Counted from the first letter of the stretch, positions 24,638-34,323 are shown. The stretch: DNA of 64,000 nucleotides from Streptomyces coeruleorubidus (GCF_008705135.1 NZ_CP023694.1:5871001-5935000); one strand, 5' to 3'. Made by a program: numbers and translations. The notes: a model not told the origin generated them from the letters alone.

Positions 24638-25438
24638 ATGAGTGAGGAACGGTTCGGGGAGTTCGTGCTCGTGCGGCGGCACGGGCAGGGGCATGTCGCG
24701 GAGCTCGTCCTCGACCGGCCCAAGGCCATGAACGCGGTGTCGACGGAGATGGCGCGGTCCATCGCCGGGGCGTGTGCGGCGCTGGGGGAGGACCGGGACG
24801 TGCGGGTCGTCGTCCTGACCTCGACGCATGAGCGGGCGTTCTGTGTCGGGGCCGACCTGAAGGAGCGGAACTCGTTCAGCGATGTGGAGCTGGTGCGGCA
24901 GCGGCCGGTGGCGCGGGGGGCGTACACCGGAGTGCTGGAGCTGCCGGTGCCGACGGTGGCGGCGGTGCACGGGTTCGCGCTGGGCGGCGGGTTCGAGCTG
25001 GCGCTGGCGTGTGACGTGATCGTGGCGGACCGGACGGCGGTGGTGGGGTTGCCGGAGGTGTCGGTGGGGGTGATCCCCGGGGGTGGGGGTACGCAGTTGC
25101 TGCCGCGGCGGGTGGGGGCTGCGCGGGCGGCTGAGCTGATCTTCTCGGCGCGGCGGGTGGAGGCTGTCGAGGCGGGGGAGTTGGGGCTCGTCGATCAGGT
25201 GGTGGAGGAGGGGCGGGACCGGGAGTCGGCGCTGGGGCTGGCTGCTCGGATCGCCGGGAACTCGCCGGTGGGGCTGCGGGCGGCGAAGCGGGCGTTGCGG
25301 TTGGGGCAGGGCTTGGATCTGCGGGCCGGGCTCGAGGTGGAGGATGCGGCCTGGCGGGCTGTGGCGTTCTCGGGGGATCGGGCGGAGGGGGTGGCCGCGT
25401 TCAACGAGAAGCGGAAGCCGGAGTGGCCGGGGGAGTGA
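24638..25438 (+). CDS. Enoyl-CoA hydratase/isomerase family protein
   Basis: 266 residues with the crotonase fold. The first oxyanion-hole region reads AFCVGADLKER, the second VHGFALGGGFELALACD. Both catalytic glutamates are present (GGGFELAL and GLPEVSVGVIPGGGGTQ), so hydratase activity on short-chain enoyl-CoAs is likely. GGAGGG precedes the ATG. It stands alone between the stalk protein and the GGDEF gene, so the pathway is not evident. Leucine or fatty acid breakdown are possibilities. Confidence 0.88.
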   Translation: MSEERFGEFVLVRRHGQGHVAELVLDRPKAMNAVSTEMARSIAGACAALGEDRDVRVVVLTSTHERAFCVGADLKERNSFSDVELVRQRPVARGAYTGVLELPVPTVAAVHGFALGGGFELALACDVIVADRTAVVGLPEVSVGVIPGGGGTQLLPRRVGAARAAELIFSARRVEAVEAGELGLVDQVVEEGRDRESALGLAARIAGNSPVGLRAAKRALRLGQGLDLRAGLEVEDAAWRAVAFSGDRAEGVAAFNEKRKPEWPGE

Positions 25439-25544
25439 TCCGAGGGTCGCTTGCCCGCAGCCGGGCGGGACCGGCTGTGGACATCCACTCCTCCCCGTTC
25501 GCGCCGTCAACAGAACCAATTGGCTGAAAACTGCCTAGCCTGGG

Positions 25545-26699
25545 GTGATGGGTGAGGACAGACGGCTCGTGGCTGTCGTCGCGTTGGCTCAGGGGATGGC
25601 GGCCGCGCACGGGTCGCGTGAGGCGTGGCGTGCGGCGGCCGTCGGGGCGTGCCGGGCGCTGGGCGGGAGCTTTGCCGCGCTGTCGGTGTGGGAGCGGGAG
25701 CTCGGACGGCTGAAGGTCCTCGTGAACGTCGGTGAGCTGGCCGAGGGGGAGGAGGAGTTCCCGGAGGACGAGTCCTACCCGGTGCACCAGTTCGCGGAGA
25801 TCACGGAGTTCCTGCACGAGCAGTGGGCCGGTGGCGGGGAGCCGGACGCCTGGGTGGAGACCGCCGAGGGGCCCGCCGCCGGGCGGCGCCCCGGGTACTG
25901 CCATCAGCGCGTCGCCGCCCTGCGCCGCCGTGGCCGCGGCTGCTGTGTGGTCGCGCCCATCGTGCTGCACGGCCGGGCCTGGGGGGAGCTGTACGTCGCC
26001 CGGCCGGTCGGGGAGCCCGTCTTCGAGCGGGCCGACGCCGACTTCGCCACCGTGCTGGCCGCCGTCGTCGCCGCCGGTATCGCCCAGGCCGAGCGGCTGG
26101 AGGAGGCCCGGCGCCTGGCGTTCACCGACGCGCTGACGGGACTGGCCAACCGCCGTGCCGTGGACGTACGCCTGGAGCGGGCGATCGAGCGGCACCGCAG
26201 GGACGGAGCCGTCGTCAGCCTCGTCGTCTGCGATCTGAACGGGCTGAAGCGGGTCAACGACACCCACGGGCACGCCGCCGGCGACCGGCTCCTGGAGCGT
26301 TTCGGCTCCGTGCTGTCGCTGTGCGGGGCCATGCTGCCCGGAGCCCTGGCGGCACGGCTCGGCGGGGACGAGTTCTGTCTGCTCGCGGTCGGGCCGCCCG
26401 CCGACCAGGTCGTGAAGGCGGCCGGTGAACTGTGTCGCCGGGCGGCGGAGTTGGAGCTCGGGGACGGTGTGGCCTGCGGGGTCGCCTCCACCGAGGATCC
26501 GATCGGGCCCGTGCCCTCGGCCCGGCGGCTGTTCCGGCTCGCCGACGCCGCCCAGTACCGGGCGAAGGCCGAGCGGGCCACGCGGCCGGTCGTCGCCGGG
26601 CGGGCCGGGCCCGACGATCCCGTCATGCGGCTCGCGGACGAGCCGTCCAAGGAGGCCGACGGTGAGCGCCGGCGGTTCCGGGGGCGGCACGCGCCGTAG
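25545..26699 (+). CDS. GAF-GGDEF diguanylate cyclase
   Basis: 384 residues, soluble. A GAF-like sensor domain covers about 10-185 (CCVVAPIVLHGRAWGELYVARP). The GGDEF domain covers about 190-345: FTDALTGLANRR, CDLNGLKRVNDTHGHAAGD and an intact RLGGDEFCLL active site. The RxxD inhibitory site expected before GGDEF is absent, so product inhibition may be missing. It should make cyclic di-GMP, which in Streptomyces holds BldD active and delays sporulation. I believe it corresponds to CdgE of S. venezuelae (SCO4931), from memory. GTG 25545 and ATG 25548 are adjacent start choices. Confidence 0.88.
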   Translation: MMGEDRRLVAVVALAQGMAAAHGSREAWRAAAVGACRALGGSFAALSVWERELGRLKVLVNVGELAEGEEEFPEDESYPVHQFAEITEFLHEQWAGGGEPDAWVETAEGPAAGRRPGYCHQRVAALRRRGRGCCVVAPIVLHGRAWGELYVARPVGEPVFERADADFATVLAAVVAAGIAQAERLEEARRLAFTDALTGLANRRAVDVRLERAIERHRRDGAVVSLVVCDLNGLKRVNDTHGHAAGDRLLERFGSVLSLCGAMLPGALAARLGGDEFCLLAVGPPADQVVKAAGELCRRAAELELGDGVACGVASTEDPIGPVPSARRLFRLADAAQYRAKAERATRPVVAGRAGPDDPVMRLADEPSKEADGERRRFRGRHAP

Positions 26700-26796
26700 A
26701 GACAGCGGGCCGGGCGTGTGACGCATCGGTAAGGGGTGAACCGGGTCCCCAGTGGTGACATCATCGAATTCACTGCGTACGCTCCTGAATATGGAT

Positions 26797-28335
26797 ATGC
26801 ACACTGTGGTGGTGGGGACTTCCGGGGTGACCGCGTCCGACGTGCTCGCCGTGGCGCGCGGCGGTGCCCGCGTCCAGCTCTCCGAGGAGGCGGTGGCCGC
26901 CCTCGCCGCGGCCCGCGAGATCGTGGACGCGCTGGCGGCCAAGCCCGACCCCGTGTACGGCGTGAGCACCGGCTTCGGCGCCCTGGCGACCCGGCACATC
27001 AGCCCGGAGCTGCGCGCACAGCTCCAGCGCAACATCGTCCGCTCGCACGCCGCCGGCATGGGGCCGAGGGTGGAGCGGGACGTCGTACGCGCCCTGATGT
27101 TCCTGCGGCTGAAGACCGTCTGCTCCGGGCACACCGGCGTACGGCCCGAGGTCGCGCAGACCATGGCCGACCTCCTCAACGCCGGCATCACCCCGGTCGT
27201 GCACGAGTACGGCTCCCTCGGCTGCTCCGGCGACCTGGCGCCGCTGTCCCACTGCGCCCTCGCGCTCATGGGGGAGGGGGACGCCGAGGGCTCCGACGGT
27301 GTCGTACGGCCCGCCGCCGAACTCCTCGCCGCGCACGGCATCCAGCCGGTCGAGCTGCGCGAGAAGGAAGGCCTCGCCCTCCTCAACGGCACCGACGGCA
27401 TGCTCGGCATGCTGATCATGGCCCTGGCCGACCTGGACAGGCTCTACCGGTCCGCCGACGTCACGGCCGCCCTGTCGCTGGAGGCCCTGCTCGGCACCGA
27501 CAAGGTCCTCGCCCCCGAGTTGCACGCCATCCGGCCGCACCCGGGGCAGGCCGCCAGTGCCGCCAACATGGCGGCGGTGCTGAAGGGTTCGGGGCTGACC
27601 GGCCATCACCAGGACGACGCGCCGCGCGTCCAGGACGCCTACTCGGTGCGCTGCGCCCCGCAGGTCGCCGGTGCCGGGCGGGACACCATGGCCCACGCCC
27701 GGCTGGTCGCCGACCGCGAGCTGGCCGCCGCGGTGGACAACCCCGTGGTGCTGCCCGACGGACGCGTGGAGTCCAACGGCAACTTCCATGGCGCGCCGGT
27801 CGCCTACGTCCTGGACTTCCTCGCCGTCGCCGTCGCCGACCTCGGCTCCATCGCCGAGCGGCGCACCGACAGGCTGCTCGACAAGAACCGCAGCCACGGC
27901 CTGCCGCCGTTCCTCGCCGACGACGCCGGTGTGGACTCGGGCCTGATGATCGCTCAGTACACCCAGGCCGCGCTGGTGAGCGAGCTGAAGCGGCTCGCCG
28001 TACCGGCGTCCGCCGACTCGATCCCGTCCTCGGCGATGCAGGAGGACCACGTATCGATGGGCTGGTCGGCGGCGCGCAAGCTGCGTACGGCCGTCGACAA
28101 CCTCACCCGGGTCCTGGCCGTCGAGCTGTACGCCGCCACGCGCGCGGTCGAGCTGCGCGAGGGGCTTTCCCCGGCGCCCGCGACGCGGGCGGTCATCGAG
28201 GCCCTGCGGGAAGCGGGAGTCCAGGGTCCTGGACCGGACCGGTTCCTGGCGCCCGACCTGGCCGCGGCGGACGCGTTCGTGCGCGACGGGCGGCTGCTGG
28301 CCGCGGTGGAGACGGTCACCGGCCCGCTGCTGTAG
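26797..28335 (+). CDS. hutH: Histidine ammonia-lyase
   Basis: 512 residues. The MIO prosthetic group forms from the Cys-Ser-Gly in GSLGCSGDLAPL, at residues 143-145 with this start; most other HALs have Ala-Ser-Gly. The MSTGFG-like motif YGVSTGFGALATRHI, QDAYSVRCAPQV and SIPSSAMQEDHVSMGW are the other family blocks. It deaminates histidine to urocanate. The ATG at 26797 was chosen because it puts the active serine at 144, as in S. griseus HutH; ATG 26791 is possible. In Streptomyces hut genes are scattered, and no other hut gene is nearby. Confidence 0.93.
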   Translation: MHTVVVGTSGVTASDVLAVARGGARVQLSEEAVAALAAAREIVDALAAKPDPVYGVSTGFGALATRHISPELRAQLQRNIVRSHAAGMGPRVERDVVRALMFLRLKTVCSGHTGVRPEVAQTMADLLNAGITPVVHEYGSLGCSGDLAPLSHCALALMGEGDAEGSDGVVRPAAELLAAHGIQPVELREKEGLALLNGTDGMLGMLIMALADLDRLYRSADVTAALSLEALLGTDKVLAPELHAIRPHPGQAASAANMAAVLKGSGLTGHHQDDAPRVQDAYSVRCAPQVAGAGRDTMAHARLVADRELAAAVDNPVVLPDGRVESNGNFHGAPVAYVLDFLAVAVADLGSIAERRTDRLLDKNRSHGLPPFLADDAGVDSGLMIAQYTQAALVSELKRLAVPASADSIPSSAMQEDHVSMGWSAARKLRTAVDNLTRVLAVELYAATRAVELREGLSPAPATRAVIEALREAGVQGPGPDRFLAPDLAAADAFVRDGRLLAAVETVTGPLL

Positions 28336-28360
28336 ACGGCGCTCGGGCAGAGGGAAGGCC

Positions 28361-28394
28361 GGCCGGGGCCCCGCCGCGCGGCAGGGCCCCGGCC
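28361..28394. terminator. Bidirectional terminator after hutH
   Basis: GGCCGGGGCCC (28361-28371) pairs with GGGCCCCGGCC (28384-28394) around a 12-base loop, between the stop of hutH and the stop of the convergent LAXTG gene. Confidence 0.8.
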
Positions 28395-28402
28395 GCGTGA
28401 CG

Positions 28403-28723
28403 TCAGAAGCCGAGCCGCTCCCGGCGGACCGAGTACGCGACGAAGCCCGCGCCCAGCGTGAGGAAGAGCGTGCCGCCGAGGACGTACGGCGTGCTGTCGA
28501 AGCTGCCCGTGTCGGCGAGACGGGCGCCGGTGCCGGTGACGGAGTCGCCCGCGGTCGTGGCCGCGACCCGCGCCTGCTCCGCGACCTGCGGCGACGGGCT
28601 CGCCGCGACCGCGTCTCTCACCGGGGAGTCCGACGTCGCGTTGGCGGACGGGACGAACCACAGGGCGCCCAGCAGGGACGCCGCGGCAGTGGCGGTCAGC
28701 AACGGACGGCGAGCGGATGACAC
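28403..28723 (-). CDS. Small LAXTG-type sortase-anchored surface protein
   Basis: 106 residues from a GTG. A signal peptide (1-30, ending SANA) is followed by about 40 residues of mature Ser/Ala/Val-rich sequence. The C terminus has the sorting-signal order: LADTG at about 69-73, a hydrophobic helix (YVLGGTLFLTLGAGFVAYSV), then RRER. LAXTG is the motif of the actinobacterial class E sortases that anchor chaplins. The mature part is too short for an enzyme and may be a stalk or adhesin. It is convergent with hutH. Confidence 0.8.
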   Translation of the reverse strand: MSSARRPLLTATAAASLLGALWFVPSANATSDSPVRDAVAASPSPQVAEQARVAATTAGDSVTGTGARLADTGSFDSTPYVLGGTLFLTLGAGFVAYSVRRERLGF

Positions 28724-28832
28724 GGAATATCGATCCCCTTGTGGCGCTGGCGAATTGGCCGTGTGGGGCGATGTTAGTGAAAGTCGCGGGTCACGGGAAA
28801 GTCACGGGAGGACTTCGACGTACGCTCGCGCC

Positions 28833-29165
28833 ATGAGCACTCCAGAGACATCACGTTTTGTCCGGCTTCGGGTGGAACTCGTTCTCGAGGTCGAGGACGC
28901 GGACGGGATCACCAAGGCCGCGCTGCGCCGGATCGCCGACGACGGTGGGATGCCGGCGGCGGAGCGGGCCCACGCCGAGGGCGCTGTGACGGAAGACACT
29001 GCCGAGGCCCTCGCCTACCTCGTGGATCCGTTCGACCTGGTCAGTCAGGTGCCGGGGGTGGAGCTCCAGCAGGCCTCCTGGAGCAGCGAGCGGATCGACT
29101 ACGACCCCGATTCGCCGGAGTGGGACCTCGACGAGGATGATGTCGACGACGACAGTGACTCCTGA
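28833..29165 (+). CDS. Conserved hypothetical protein with acidic C terminus
   Basis: 110 residues. The N-terminal part alternates charged and hydrophobic residues (FVRLRVELVLEVEDADGITKAALRRIADD), suggesting a compact alpha/beta fold. The last 20 residues are almost all Asp, Glu, Ser and Tyr. It has no signal peptide or membrane segment. The ATG at 28833 was chosen because the conserved-looking sequence begins there. It starts 109 bases after the divergent LAXTG gene. I do not recognise a function. Confidence 0.68.
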   Translation: MSTPETSRFVRLRVELVLEVEDADGITKAALRRIADDGGMPAAERAHAEGAVTEDTAEALAYLVDPFDLVSQVPGVELQQASWSSERIDYDPDSPEWDLDEDDVDDDSDS

Positions 29166-29183
29166 GGCACTTGGGAAAAGAGT

Positions 29184-29213
29184 GACCCCGGGCGGCAACC
29201 GTCGTCCGGGGTC
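29184..29213 (+). terminator. Hairpin terminator before the L,D-transpeptidase gene
   Basis: GACCCCGG (29184-29191) and CCGGGGTC (29206-29213) form a perfect 8-bp stem, 18 bases after the upstream stop codon. Confidence 0.75.
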
Positions 29214-29441
29214 TTCGCGTCTCAAGCGGAGCACCGGCCTCACCGCACCGTCCGCGCCCGTTCGCCGCGGACGGGCGTGGACGTGGTGATCCCCACACGT
29301 GCGCGACATGGGGAACCGGACGAACCGGTCGTAGCGTTGAAAGTTCTCGACGAGGACTCGCGAGTCCTGACGGGGGCACTTGGGACTGTGACGGGGACAC
29401 TCGGGGTTTTGGGGAAATCGGCAACGATGGAGAAGCGTGTG

Positions 29442-30692
29442 ATGACGGTCAGTAAGCGGCGCAAGGGCCTGACGGTCGCGTCCGCACTGCTCGGCGGAGT
29501 GCTGATGCTCTCGGCCTGTTCCGGCGGCGGCGACAGCGCCTCCGGGAGCGACGGCGGCGACAGCTCCCAGTCGAAGGTCGACGAGGCCGCGGCCGAGAAG
29601 GCGTCCGAGGCCCAGATCAAGATCACGCCCGAGGACGGCTCCGACAACGCCTCCATCAACAACTCCGCCGCCGTCACCGTGAGCAAGGGCACGCTCACGA
29701 GCGTCAAGATGACGACGTCCGACGGCGCGGAGGTCAGCGGCCAGATATCCGCCGACAAGACCAGCTGGAAGCCCAGCACGCAGCTGGAGCGCTCCACCAC
29801 CTACAAGCTGGCGGCGGAGGCGAAGGACTCCGACGGCCGCGTCGCCCACGAGAACGCCTCGTTCACCACGGTCTCCCCGGCCAACAGCTTCATCGGCAAC
29901 TTCACCCCGGACGACGGCCAGACCGTGGGCGTCGGCATGCCGGTCTCGATCAACTTCGACAAGGCGATCACCGACAAGGCCGCCGTCCAGAAGGGCGTCA
30001 AGGTCAGCACGACCAGCGGCCAGGAGGTCGCCTGCCACTGGTTCAACGCCAACCGCATGGACTGCCGCCCCGAGGACTACTGGAAGGAAGGCTCCACCGT
30101 CACGCTGAAGCTCGCGCTCGACGGTGTCCAGGGTGCCGAGGGCGTCTACGGCGTCCAGCAGAAGACGGTCACGTTCAAGGTCGGCCGCAACCAGGTCTCG
30201 TACGTCGACGCGAAGACCAAGCAGATGAAGATCACGCAGGACGGCAAGGTCGTCCGGACGATCCCGATCTCCGCCGGCTCGCCGGAGAACAAGACCTACG
30301 AGGGCATCATGGTGATGTCCGAGAAGTTCAAGGAGACGCGCATGAACGGCGCGACCGTGGGCTTCACGGACGACGACGGCAAGGGCGAGTACGACATCAA
30401 GGACGTGCCGCACGCCATCCGCCTGTCCAGCTCCGGCACCTTCATCCACGGCAACTACTGGGGCGCGAAGTCCATCTTCGGCAACGCGAACACGAGCCAC
30501 GGCTGCGTCGGTCTCCAGGACGCCAAGGGCGCGGACGACCCGAACACGCCGGGCGCCTGGTTCTTCAACAACTCGATCCTCGGTGACGTGGTCGTCGTCG
30601 AGAACACCGGCGACAAGACCATCGCGCCGGACAACGGGCTCAACGGCTGGAACATGAACTGGGCCGACTGGAAGGCCGGTTCGGCGGTCTGA
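29442..30692 (+). CDS. L,D-transpeptidase lipoprotein (YkuD domain, Ig-like domains)
   Basis: 416 residues. A lipoprotein signal ends in LMLSAC, so the mature protein is lipid-anchored outside the membrane. Two Ig-like domains (about 50-255) lead to a YkuD catalytic domain (about 260-390). Its active-site block has the FIHGNYW histidine and the cysteine in NTSHGCVGL. Members make 3-3 cross-links in peptidoglycan and resist most beta-lactams; the closest type is mycobacterial Ldt. ATG 29442 was chosen since GGAGA lies eight bases upstream; ATG 29427 is possible. Confidence 0.88.
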   Translation: MTVSKRRKGLTVASALLGGVLMLSACSGGGDSASGSDGGDSSQSKVDEAAAEKASEAQIKITPEDGSDNASINNSAAVTVSKGTLTSVKMTTSDGAEVSGQISADKTSWKPSTQLERSTTYKLAAEAKDSDGRVAHENASFTTVSPANSFIGNFTPDDGQTVGVGMPVSINFDKAITDKAAVQKGVKVSTTSGQEVACHWFNANRMDCRPEDYWKEGSTVTLKLALDGVQGAEGVYGVQQKTVTFKVGRNQVSYVDAKTKQMKITQDGKVVRTIPISAGSPENKTYEGIMVMSEKFKETRMNGATVGFTDDDGKGEYDIKDVPHAIRLSSSGTFIHGNYWGAKSIFGNANTSHGCVGLQDAKGADDPNTPGAWFFNNSILGDVVVVENTGDKTIAPDNGLNGWNMNWADWKAGSAV

Positions 30693-30715
30693 CGACTCCG
30701 TAGCCTCACGCGAGA

Positions 30716-30757
30716 GCCGCCGCTCTGCCCCGGTTTCGGGGGTGAGCGGCGGCTTCC
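30716..30757 (+). terminator. Intrinsic terminator of the L,D-transpeptidase gene
   Basis: GCCGCCGCTC (30716-30725) and GAGCGGCGGC (30744-30753) pair perfectly over 10 bp, followed by TTCCGTTTTCT. It lies 23 bases after the stop. Confidence 0.85.
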
Positions 30758-30996
30758 GTTTTCTCCCCGGCTCCGGTGTCAAGGGGAACACGCGTGCGCA
30801 ATCGTCATGCCCTGTAACGGAGTTCCGGCAGCCGTGTAACAGCCGGCCCACGGATCTCTTACCTCTCTCTCAACTATTGAGTGCCTGATCACCCGTCGGC
30901 ATACTGCGTATTCCGGGGGGTGTACGTCCATGCGTACGAGACCACCCCCGGCCGGGTGAACGGGGAATTCGCCCGGTACTTCTGCAAGGGGGAAAC

Positions 30997-33900
30997 TTGC
31001 GCAGACAAGTGAAAAGGGCGTGCGCGGCCACGGTCGCCACAGCAGCAGCCGTGGCCCTGGCGGCGGGTATGACCAGCCCGGCGTCGGCGAACGGCGAGCA
31101 GACGACCGCAGCCGCCAAGCACGCGTCGGTCACCGCCAAGCACCGCATCACACTGATCACGGGTGACCGGGTCGTCCTGGACGCCAAGGGCCGTGTCGTC
31201 GGCCTGGAGCGGGCCAAGGGACGCGAGGACATCCCCGTCCAGATCCGCAAGCTCGACGGCCACACGCTCGTGATCCCGGCCGACGCGGCCCGCCTGGTCG
31301 CCACCGGCAAGCTCGACCAGCGGCTCTTCGACGTCACCGAGCTCAACAAGTCCGCGACCCGCAAGGCCCAGAAGAAGGGCCTGAAGGTCATCGTCGGCTA
31401 CCAGGGCAGCGCCGCGGCCACCAAGGCCGACGTACGCGACGCGGGCCGGCTGAGCCACTCTCTGAAGACCGTGAACGCGGACGCGGTGCAGACGCCGAAG
31501 GAGGACGCGCCCGAGCTGTGGGACGCGGTCACCAACGGCGACAAGACCGCCTCCGGCATCGCGCACGTCTGGCTCGACGGCGTCCGCAAGGCCAGCCTCG
31601 ACAAGTCCGTCCCGCAGATCGGCGCCCCCAAGGCATGGGCCGCCGGCTACGACGGCAAGGGCGTGAAGATCGCCGTCCTGGACACCGGTGTGGACGCCAC
31701 CCACCCCGACCTCAAGGGTCAGGTGATCGGCGCCAAGAACTTCACCACCTCGCCCGACACGACCGACAAGGTCGGCCACGGCACGCACGTCGCCTCCATC
31801 GCGGCCGGTACGGGCGCGAAGTCCGGCGGCAAGTACAAGGGCGTCGCGCCCGGCGCGAAGATCATCAACGGCAAGGTGCTCGACGACAGCGGCTTCGGCA
31901 GCGACTCCGAGGTCCTCGCCGGCATCGAGTGGGCCGCCGCCGAGGGCGCCGACGTCATCAACATGAGCCTGGGCGGCGGCGACACGCCCGCGATCGACCC
32001 GCTGGAAGCGGCGGTGAACAAGCTCTCCGAGGAGAAGGGCGTCCTGTTCGCCATCGCGGCCGGCAACGAGGGCGACTTCGGCGAGCAGACCATCGGCTCC
32101 CCGGGCAGCGCCGCCGCGGCCCTGACCGTCGGCGCGGTCGACGACAAGGACGTGCTCGCCGACTTCTCCAGCCGCGGCCCCGGCCTGGACGGCGCCCTCA
32201 AGCCCGACGTGACCGCGCCCGGCGTGGACATCACCGCGGCCTCCGCCCCGGGTAACCAGATAGCCCAGGAGGTCGGCGAGAACCCGGCCGGCTACATGTC
32301 GATCTCCGGTACGTCGATGGCGACCCCGCACGTCGCGGGCGCGGCGGCGCTGCTGAAGCAGCAGCACCCGGAGTGGAAGTACCCCGAGCTGAAGGGCGCC
32401 CTCACCGGCTCCACGAAGGGCGGCAAGTACACGCCGTTCGAGCAGGGTTCGGGCCGCATCCAGGTCGACAAGGCCATCAAGCAGTCCGTGATCGCCAACC
32501 CGTCCACGGTGAGCTTCGGCGTCCAGCAGTGGCCGCACACCGACGACAAGCCGGTCACCAAGGAACTGACGTACCGCAACCTCGGTACGAAGCCCGTCAC
32601 GCTGAAGCTGGCGTCGACCGCCACCAACCCGAAGGGCCAGGCCGCCCCGGCCGGCTTCTTCAAGCTCGGCGCCACGTCGGTGACCGTCCCGGCAGGCGGC
32701 AAGGCCTCCGTCCCGTTCACCGTGAACACCAAGCTGGGCGGCACGGTCGACGGCGCCTACTCGTCGTACGTGACGGCGACGGGCGGCGGCCAGACCGTCC
32801 GCACGGCCGCCGCCGTGCAGCGCGAGGTCGAGTCGTACGACGTCACGCTGAAGTTCGTCGGCCGTGACGGCAAGCCCACCAAGAACTACAGCGCTGACCT
32901 GGCCGCCGTCTCGGGCCTGGGCAAGGGCAAGTTCTTCATGCCGTACGAAGAGGACGGCACCGTCACCACCCGTGTGCCCAAGGGCGGTTACGTCCTCAAC
33001 ACGAACGTCTTCGTGGGCGACGACCCGGAGAAGTTCCAGGGCGCCGACTGGCTGGCCCAGCCCAAGCTGAACGTCACCAAGAAGACGACGGTCACGCTGG
33101 ACGCCCGCAAGGCCAAGCCGGTGAACATCACCGTGCCGGACAAGGCCGCCAAGTCGGAGTTCGCCTACGCCGACTACACGGTGGAGACGAAGGACTCCAG
33201 CTACGGCTTCGGCTGGATGCTCGACTCCTACGCCGACATCCGCACCGCGCACGTGGGCCCGCAGATCACCGACAATTCGGTGACCCAGCAGTGGGACGGC
33301 CACTGGTCCAAGGGTGACAAGGAGCAGTACGACGTCACCGGCGGAGGCAAGGTCAAGCAGCTCGCCACCGGCTACACCAAGCACTACAAGGCGAGCGAGC
33401 TCGCCACGGTGAAGGCGGGCCTCGGCGCCGCGGCGAAGGGCAAGAAGGGCGCGATCAGCGCCGTGGGCTGGCTGCCGTGGAGCAGCGGCGCCTCCTCGAT
33501 CGGCATCGAGCAGTCCCTGCCCGGCACCCGGACGCTGCACCTGTCCACCACGGGCGGCGTGCAGTGGGGGCTCGACTTCACCCAGTACGGCGGTGTCGAC
33601 GCGGACGGCTTCCCGGTCGACGAGGCCGCCTACTCGCTGGGCACGCAGAAGTTCGCCGCCGGCAAGACCTACTCGAAGACCGTCAACACGGCCGTCTTCG
33701 GACCGCGCATCGACGGCGACTTCGGCATCTTCCGTGAGGGCAACCAGCTCTTCGGCTCCCTGCCGCTGTTCGCGGACGGCAAGCGCAACGTGGGCTACTC
33801 GACCTTCTCCGCGGTCGACACGACGCTGTACCGCAACGGCAAGAAGGTCGGCAGCAACGACGACCCGCTGTTCGGCGAGAAGCAGTTCAAGGTCCCGGCG

Positions 33901-34323
33901 GGCGACGCCGAGTACAAGCTGACGACGTCGGTCAAGCGCAGCGTCAAGGTCGCGGCGGCCTCCACCCGCATCGACGCGAGCTGGACGTTCCGCTCCAAGA
34001 AGACCACCGAACTCAAGCAGCTGCCCGCCTCCACGGCCCGCTTCGGCGCGGCCACGGGCCTGGACAGCAAGGTCCCGGCCGGCAAGACGGTCAGCATCCC
34101 GGTCACCGTCGAGGGCGCGGCCAAGGGCAGCAACCTGAAGTCGCTGTCGGCGTACGTGTCGTACGACTACGGCAAGACCTGGAAGAAGCTCACCGTCAAG
34201 AAGGGCAAGGTCAGCTTCAAGAACCCGGCGAAGGGGAAGGCCATCTCCTTCCACGCCAAGATCGCCGACAAGAAGGGCAACAAGTCGACGGTCTCGATCT
34301 ACAACGCGTACTACGGCAAGTGA
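30997..34323 (+). CDS. Secreted S8 family subtilisin-like serine protease, multidomain
   Basis: 1108 residues with a TTG start, supported by AAGGGGGAAAC immediately upstream. A signal peptide (1-32, ending SASA-type) precedes a propeptide (about 33-190). The catalytic domain (about 200-500) has Asp in AVLDTGVDATHPD, His in GHGTHVAS and Ser in GTSMATPHVAG. About 600 further residues form beta-rich, lysine-rich domains with no cell-wall anchor. The composition suggests extracellular work on proteins or peptides during growth on solid medium. It stands alone between terminators. Confidence 0.9.
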   Translation: MRRQVKRACAATVATAAAVALAAGMTSPASANGEQTTAAAKHASVTAKHRITLITGDRVVLDAKGRVVGLERAKGREDIPVQIRKLDGHTLVIPADAARLVATGKLDQRLFDVTELNKSATRKAQKKGLKVIVGYQGSAAATKADVRDAGRLSHSLKTVNADAVQTPKEDAPELWDAVTNGDKTASGIAHVWLDGVRKASLDKSVPQIGAPKAWAAGYDGKGVKIAVLDTGVDATHPDLKGQVIGAKNFTTSPDTTDKVGHGTHVASIAAGTGAKSGGKYKGVAPGAKIINGKVLDDSGFGSDSEVLAGIEWAAAEGADVINMSLGGGDTPAIDPLEAAVNKLSEEKGVLFAIAAGNEGDFGEQTIGSPGSAAAALTVGAVDDKDVLADFSSRGPGLDGALKPDVTAPGVDITAASAPGNQIAQEVGENPAGYMSISGTSMATPHVAGAAALLKQQHPEWKYPELKGALTGSTKGGKYTPFEQGSGRIQVDKAIKQSVIANPSTVSFGVQQWPHTDDKPVTKELTYRNLGTKPVTLKLASTATNPKGQAAPAGFFKLGATSVTVPAGGKASVPFTVNTKLGGTVDGAYSSYVTATGGGQTVRTAAAVQREVESYDVTLKFVGRDGKPTKNYSADLAAVSGLGKGKFFMPYEEDGTVTTRVPKGGYVLNTNVFVGDDPEKFQGADWLAQPKLNVTKKTTVTLDARKAKPVNITVPDKAAKSEFAYADYTVETKDSSYGFGWMLDSYADIRTAHVGPQITDNSVTQQWDGHWSKGDKEQYDVTGGGKVKQLATGYTKHYKASELATVKAGLGAAAKGKKGAISAVGWLPWSSGASSIGIEQSLPGTRTLHLSTTGGVQWGLDFTQYGGVDADGFPVDEAAYSLGTQKFAAGKTYSKTVNTAVFGPRIDGDFGIFREGNQLFGSLPLFADGKRNVGYSTFSAVDTTLYRNGKKVGSNDDPLFGEKQFKVPAGDAEYKLTTSVKRSVKVAAASTRIDASWTFRSKKTTELKQLPASTARFGAATGLDSKVPAGKTVSIPVTVEGAAKGSNLKSLSAYVSYDYGKTWKKLTVKKGKVSFKNPAKGKAISFHAKIADKKGNKSTVSIYNAYYGK

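Noticed and set aside
26770..28050. 426-codon minus-strand frame over hutH
   Set aside because: Antisense shadow; hutH has the MIO motif and all family blocks.
30889..34254. 1121-codon open frame antisense to the subtilase
   Set aside because: It is the mirror of a protein with clear catalytic motifs, and its composition (Arg, Val, Asp, Gly) is that of a GC-biased shadow frame with no recognisable domain.
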